Shown here one piece after another: positions 61,756 through 64,000 of a stretch of DNA of 64,000 nucleotides (the first letter of the stretch is position 1; each line of letters starts with the position of its first letter). Both the position numbers and the translations under genes were made by a program. The DNA comes from JADLCX01 sp964630785 (GTDB lineage Bacteria > Planctomycetota > Phycisphaerae > Phycisphaerales > UBA1924), in assembly GCA_964630785.1 (NCBI GenBank), contig CAZVZG010000006.1, positions 62,001 through 126,000 on the forward strand, read 5' to 3'. The notes beneath the pieces are model-generated. The model was not told the origin of the DNA and made no database searches. It was given only the letters and a program-made list of their open reading frames with translations.

Positions 61756-62304
61756 TCAGCCCGCCTTCTTGGCGATGGCCTCGCCCTTCTCCAGTTTGGT
61801 CTCGATCGACTTGATGATGCCCGCGACGGTCGAGCCCGGGCCCTTGACCTGCGCCAAGAGCGATCGGGCCGGCCCGAGCAGCAGGGCCACGGTCTGGCCG
61901 AGCGCTTCCTCGCGGGTTGGATACTTGCTCAGCTCGGTCACGCCGGCCTTGCCCTTGTAGAGCGTGCCGTCGAGAATCGCGCCCTTGAGCTCCACCAGCG
62001 GGAACTCGGCCAGCGCCTTGACCAGCTCTCGGGCGACGTGGACCACCGACGCCCCGCCGTAGCACACCACGCTGGGGCCTTCGAGCAGCGGGTCGAACGC
62101 CGCGAGCCCGGTGTCCTTGAACGCGGCCCTGGCCAGCGAGTTGCGGACGGTGGTCAGCTTGATCTCTTTTTCACGCAGCGCCTTGCGCAGACGGGTGGTG
62201 TCGATGCCGGTCACGCCGCGCATGCTGATGAGCGCCGCGTCGTTGAAGCCTTCCATCCGGACCTTGTAGTCACGGACGATCATCTGTTTGATCTGCTTGG
62301 ACAT
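61756..62304 (-). CDS. rplJ: 50S ribosomal protein L10
   Basis: 182 residues: KQMIVRDYKVRMEGFNDAAL, then IKLTTVRNSLARAAFKDTGL, then PSVVCYGGASVVHVARELVK, and a helical C-terminus that binds L7/L12 dimers. It anchors the stalk to the ribosome and usually autoregulates the rplJL mRNA. It follows rplA by 56 bases; that spacer carries a short AT-richer stretch related to the ATCCGC repeats. Confidence 0.97.
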   Translation of the reverse strand: MSKQIKQMIVRDYKVRMEGFNDAALISMRGVTGIDTTRLRKALREKEIKLTTVRNSLARAAFKDTGLAAFDPLLEGPSVVCYGGASVVHVARELVKALAEFPLVELKGAILDGTLYKGKAGVTELSKYPTREEALGQTVALLLGPARSLLAQVKGPGSTVAGIIKSIETKLEKGEAIAKKAG

Positions 62305-62360
62305 TTGCCCGACTCCTGGGAACCAACCCGCTATTCGCTATCCGATATCCGCCATCCCGT

Positions 62361-63068
62361 TTACTCGGCCACGACGGCCTGGGCGATCTTGACCTGCACG
62401 CTGGGCGTCATGGCGCCCGCGATGGCGCACTTCTTGATGAACAGACCCTTGGCCGCGCTAGGCCGGGACTTCTCGATGGTGTGGATGAAGTGCTCAAGGT
62501 TGGCCGCGAGGTCCTCGGCCTTGAACGACATCTTGCCGATCACCGCGTGGACATTGCCGCCCTTGTCGTTGCGGTATTCGACCTTGCCGGCCGAGTATTC
62601 CTTGACCGCGCCGGGCACGTCCTGCGTGACAGTGCCGCTCTTGGGCGAGGGCATGAGGCCCTTGGGGCCGAGCACCTTGCCCAGCTTAGACACCACGCGC
62701 ATCATGTCCGGCGTGGCGACGGCCACGTCGAAATCCATCCAGCCGCCCTCGATCTTGGCGACCAGGTCGTCGGCGCCCGCCTCGACAGCGCCCGCGTCCT
62801 TGGCGGCCTTGGTCAAGTCTTCGCGGCAGAACGCGATCACGCGCTTGCTCACGCCGATGCCCCGCGGCAGGCTGACCGAGCCGCGGATCGCCTGGTCGGC
62901 CTGGGCCGGGTCGATGCCGAGGTACATCACCACGTTGACCGTCTGGTCGAACTTGGTGCCCTTGAACTTCTTGACCGCGCCGCACGCCTCCGCGGGGGCC
63001 AGGGCCTCCGCGGGCTGCAGTTCGAGGTTTGCTCGCTGACGCTTGCTGGGTTTGCGTGTCTTGCTCAT
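62361..63068 (-). CDS. rplA: 50S ribosomal protein L1
   Basis: 235 residues from the ATG at 63068 (MSKTRKPSKRQRANLELQPA), with GGAGGG about ten bases upstream. FDQTVNVVMYLGIDPAQADQ, LGKVLGPKGLMPSPKSGTVT and GGNVHAVIGKMSFKAEDLAA are conserved. It binds 23S rRNA at the E-site stalk and often represses its own operon with L11. It starts only five bases after the rplK stop, so the two are tightly coupled. The frame is open upstream, but that portion overlaps rplK and is not native. Confidence 0.97.
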   Translation of the reverse strand: MSKTRKPSKRQRANLELQPAEALAPAEACGAVKKFKGTKFDQTVNVVMYLGIDPAQADQAIRGSVSLPRGIGVSKRVIAFCREDLTKAAKDAGAVEAGADDLVAKIEGGWMDFDVAVATPDMMRVVSKLGKVLGPKGLMPSPKSGTVTQDVPGAVKEYSAGKVEYRNDKGGNVHAVIGKMSFKAEDLAANLEHFIHTIEKSRPSAAKGLFIKKCAIAGAMTPSVQVKIAQAVVAE

Positions 63069-63073
63069 CCGGC

Positions 63074-63502
63074 TCAGCCCTCCACCGTAACGCCCATGTT
63101 CCGGGCCGTGCCTTCGATGATGCGACACGCCGCCTCGAGCGAGCCCGCGTTCAGGTCGGCGAGCTTCTCCTTGGCGATCGACTCGACCTGCTTCTTGGTG
63201 ATCTTGCCGACCTTCTCCTTGTTCGGGACGCCCGAGCCCTTCTCGATCTTGGCGGCCTCGCAGATGAGCACGGACGCGGGCGAGCTCTTGATCTCGAACG
63301 AGAAGGTGCGGTCGTTGTACACCGTGATCACGCAGCCCACGACCTTGCCGTTGAGCTTCGCGGTGGCGTCGTTGAACTGCTTGACGAACTGCCCGGGGTT
63401 GATGCCGGCACCGCCGAGCGCGGGGCCCAGCGGGGGCGCGGGCGTCGCCTTCCCACCCGGGGCCATCACCTTCAGACGATTGACAACTTCTTTCTTGGCC
63501 AT
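63074..63502 (-). CDS. rplK: 50S ribosomal protein L11
   Basis: 142 residues; the ATG at 63502 has GGAG six bases upstream. The N-terminal domain has MAPGGKATPAPPLGPALGGA and GINPGQFVKQFNDATAKLNG; the C-terminal RNA-binding domain has GKITKKQVESIAKEKLADLN. It binds the GTPase-associated centre of 23S rRNA. It is the first gene of the cluster visible here; nusG and secE, often upstream, are not present before the tRNA at 63724. Confidence 0.98.
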   Translation of the reverse strand: MAKKEVVNRLKVMAPGGKATPAPPLGPALGGAGINPGQFVKQFNDATAKLNGKVVGCVITVYNDRTFSFEIKSSPASVLICEAAKIEKGSGVPNKEKVGKITKKQVESIAKEKLADLNAGSLEAACRIIEGTARNMGVTVEG

Positions 63503-63723
63503 GCTGCTCCACCTCCCACCGGCCGGCCGACGCGGCCCCACAAGGGCCATTGCTCGGCTACTCGTTCCCGGCCAAGGGAGGCGAGCGGACGCGGTGGTAA
63601 ACGGTCTTGGCTGTCCCCCGCCGGTCGTCCAGTCAGACCCCCGGCAGGGACGCAATAGTTGGCAGGCCGCTGAGCCCGGTCAAGTTCCGATCAACCTTGC
63701 CCGGTTTCAATAGAATCACCGTC

Positions 63724-63810
63724 GGGCCCGTGGCGGAACGGCAGACGCAGCGGACTTAAAATCCGCGGCCGGTTCATCCCGGCGTGTGGGTTCAACTCCC
63801 ACCGGGCCCA
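63724..63810 (+). tRNA. tRNA-Leu (anticodon TAA)
   Basis: 87 bases. Acceptor GGGCCCG pairs with CGGGCCC; the T-arm is GTGGG-TTCAACT-CCCAC; the anticodon loop is CTTAAAA. A long variable arm is present, as expected for a class II tRNA. Discriminator A; CCA is not encoded. It is transcribed opposite to the adjacent ribosomal genes. Confidence 0.96.
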
Positions 63811-63860
63811 TTGCCGGCGATGGGGCAGTCCTGTCCACAGCATCCCGAAGCGGGCCATAC

Positions 63861-63902
63861 CGCAAAATGAAACAGGGGCCCCGGCAACCGCCGGGGCCCC
63901 TG
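63861..63902 (-). terminator. Terminator of the truncated tail protein
   Basis: CAGGGGCCCCGG and CCGGGGCCCCTG form a perfect 12-base stem; on the minus strand it is followed by TTTCATTTTGCGG. Confidence 0.88.
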
Positions 63903-63935
63903 CAATCGATCCTGTCTTTGCGGGTGGGCACGCGG

Positions 63936-64000
63936 TTACGGGCAACCGCTGAAGTAGCCGCCCAGGAAGTCGAAGATGTCCTGCACGTTCGTGGCCGAAT
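63936..64000 (-). CDS. Exported protein with dockerin-like tail, C-terminal fragment
   Basis: Only the last 21 codons are in the window: SATNVQDIFDFLGGYFSGCP then a stop (the first codon is cut). The sequence is the same tail type as the genes at 9179, 42637 and 43627. The N-terminal part lies off the right edge. Confidence 0.85.
   Translation of the reverse strand, partial: SATNVQDIFDFLGGYFSGCP

Overview
High-GC bacterial chromosome segment, most likely from a member of the Planctomycetota, class Phycisphaerae. The grounds are the many exported proteins ending in a conserved tail (D-F-N-x-S-G ... V-Q-D-I-F-D-F-L-A-A-Y-F-A-G-C-P), several short pseudopilin-like proteins with a C-terminal DG motif, a small membrane protein ending in a CGYDL...CPECG zinc ribbon, and dispersed core genes (a lone atpD and a lone sucC). 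No phage, IS element or CRISPR array was seen. The lineage is inferred from protein character, not from rRNA.

Layout. 1-9.0 kb: mfd and a solitary atpD on the minus strand; an exported toroid-like protein and sucC on the plus strand. 9.2-13.2 kb: an exported propeller-type protein with the tail and two paralogous pseudopilins. 13.4-18.1 kb: a double FKBP isomerase, a LuxR-type regulator, an exported repeat-poor protein, a STAS protein and tRNA-Gln. 18.3-23.3 kb: one 1644-residue exported protein with seven cadherin/Ig-like repeats of about 110 residues. 23.8-35.8 kb: 5-oxoprolinase, an SH3-type exported protein divergent from a TolC-like lipoprotein, Sua5, a DinB-fold protein, isocitrate dehydrogenase, a toxin-antitoxin pair and a zinc-ribbon protein. 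35.8-40.3 kb: an aldehyde dehydrogenase-rpiA-CBS-pseudopilin run, then rdgB. 40.3-49.0 kb: three consecutive Cys-rich tail proteins, a haem lipoprotein coupled to an ABC-type binding protein, and a vanadium haloperoxidase-like protein. 52.6-63.5 kb: the rplKAJL-rpoBC cluster on the minus strand. tRNA-Leu and a truncated tail protein close the window.

The most interesting unit is at 49.1-52.5 kb. A clear cobalamin riboswitch precedes three tightly packed genes. They encode an exported beta-propeller with a PEP-CTERM-like C-terminus, an exported protein of the D-Y-x-P-A-P-G-Q-F family carrying two dockerin-like motifs, and a pseudopilin. The first two resemble the surface proteins that accompany BtuB in B12-regulated loci of Bacteroidetes (BtuG-type propellers). 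Here they would be attached by planctomycete-type anchors, and no TonB receptor is adjacent. This looks like a planctomycete surface system for capturing B12 or other corrinoids. The riboswitch is seen directly in the sequence; the ligand-capture role is inference.
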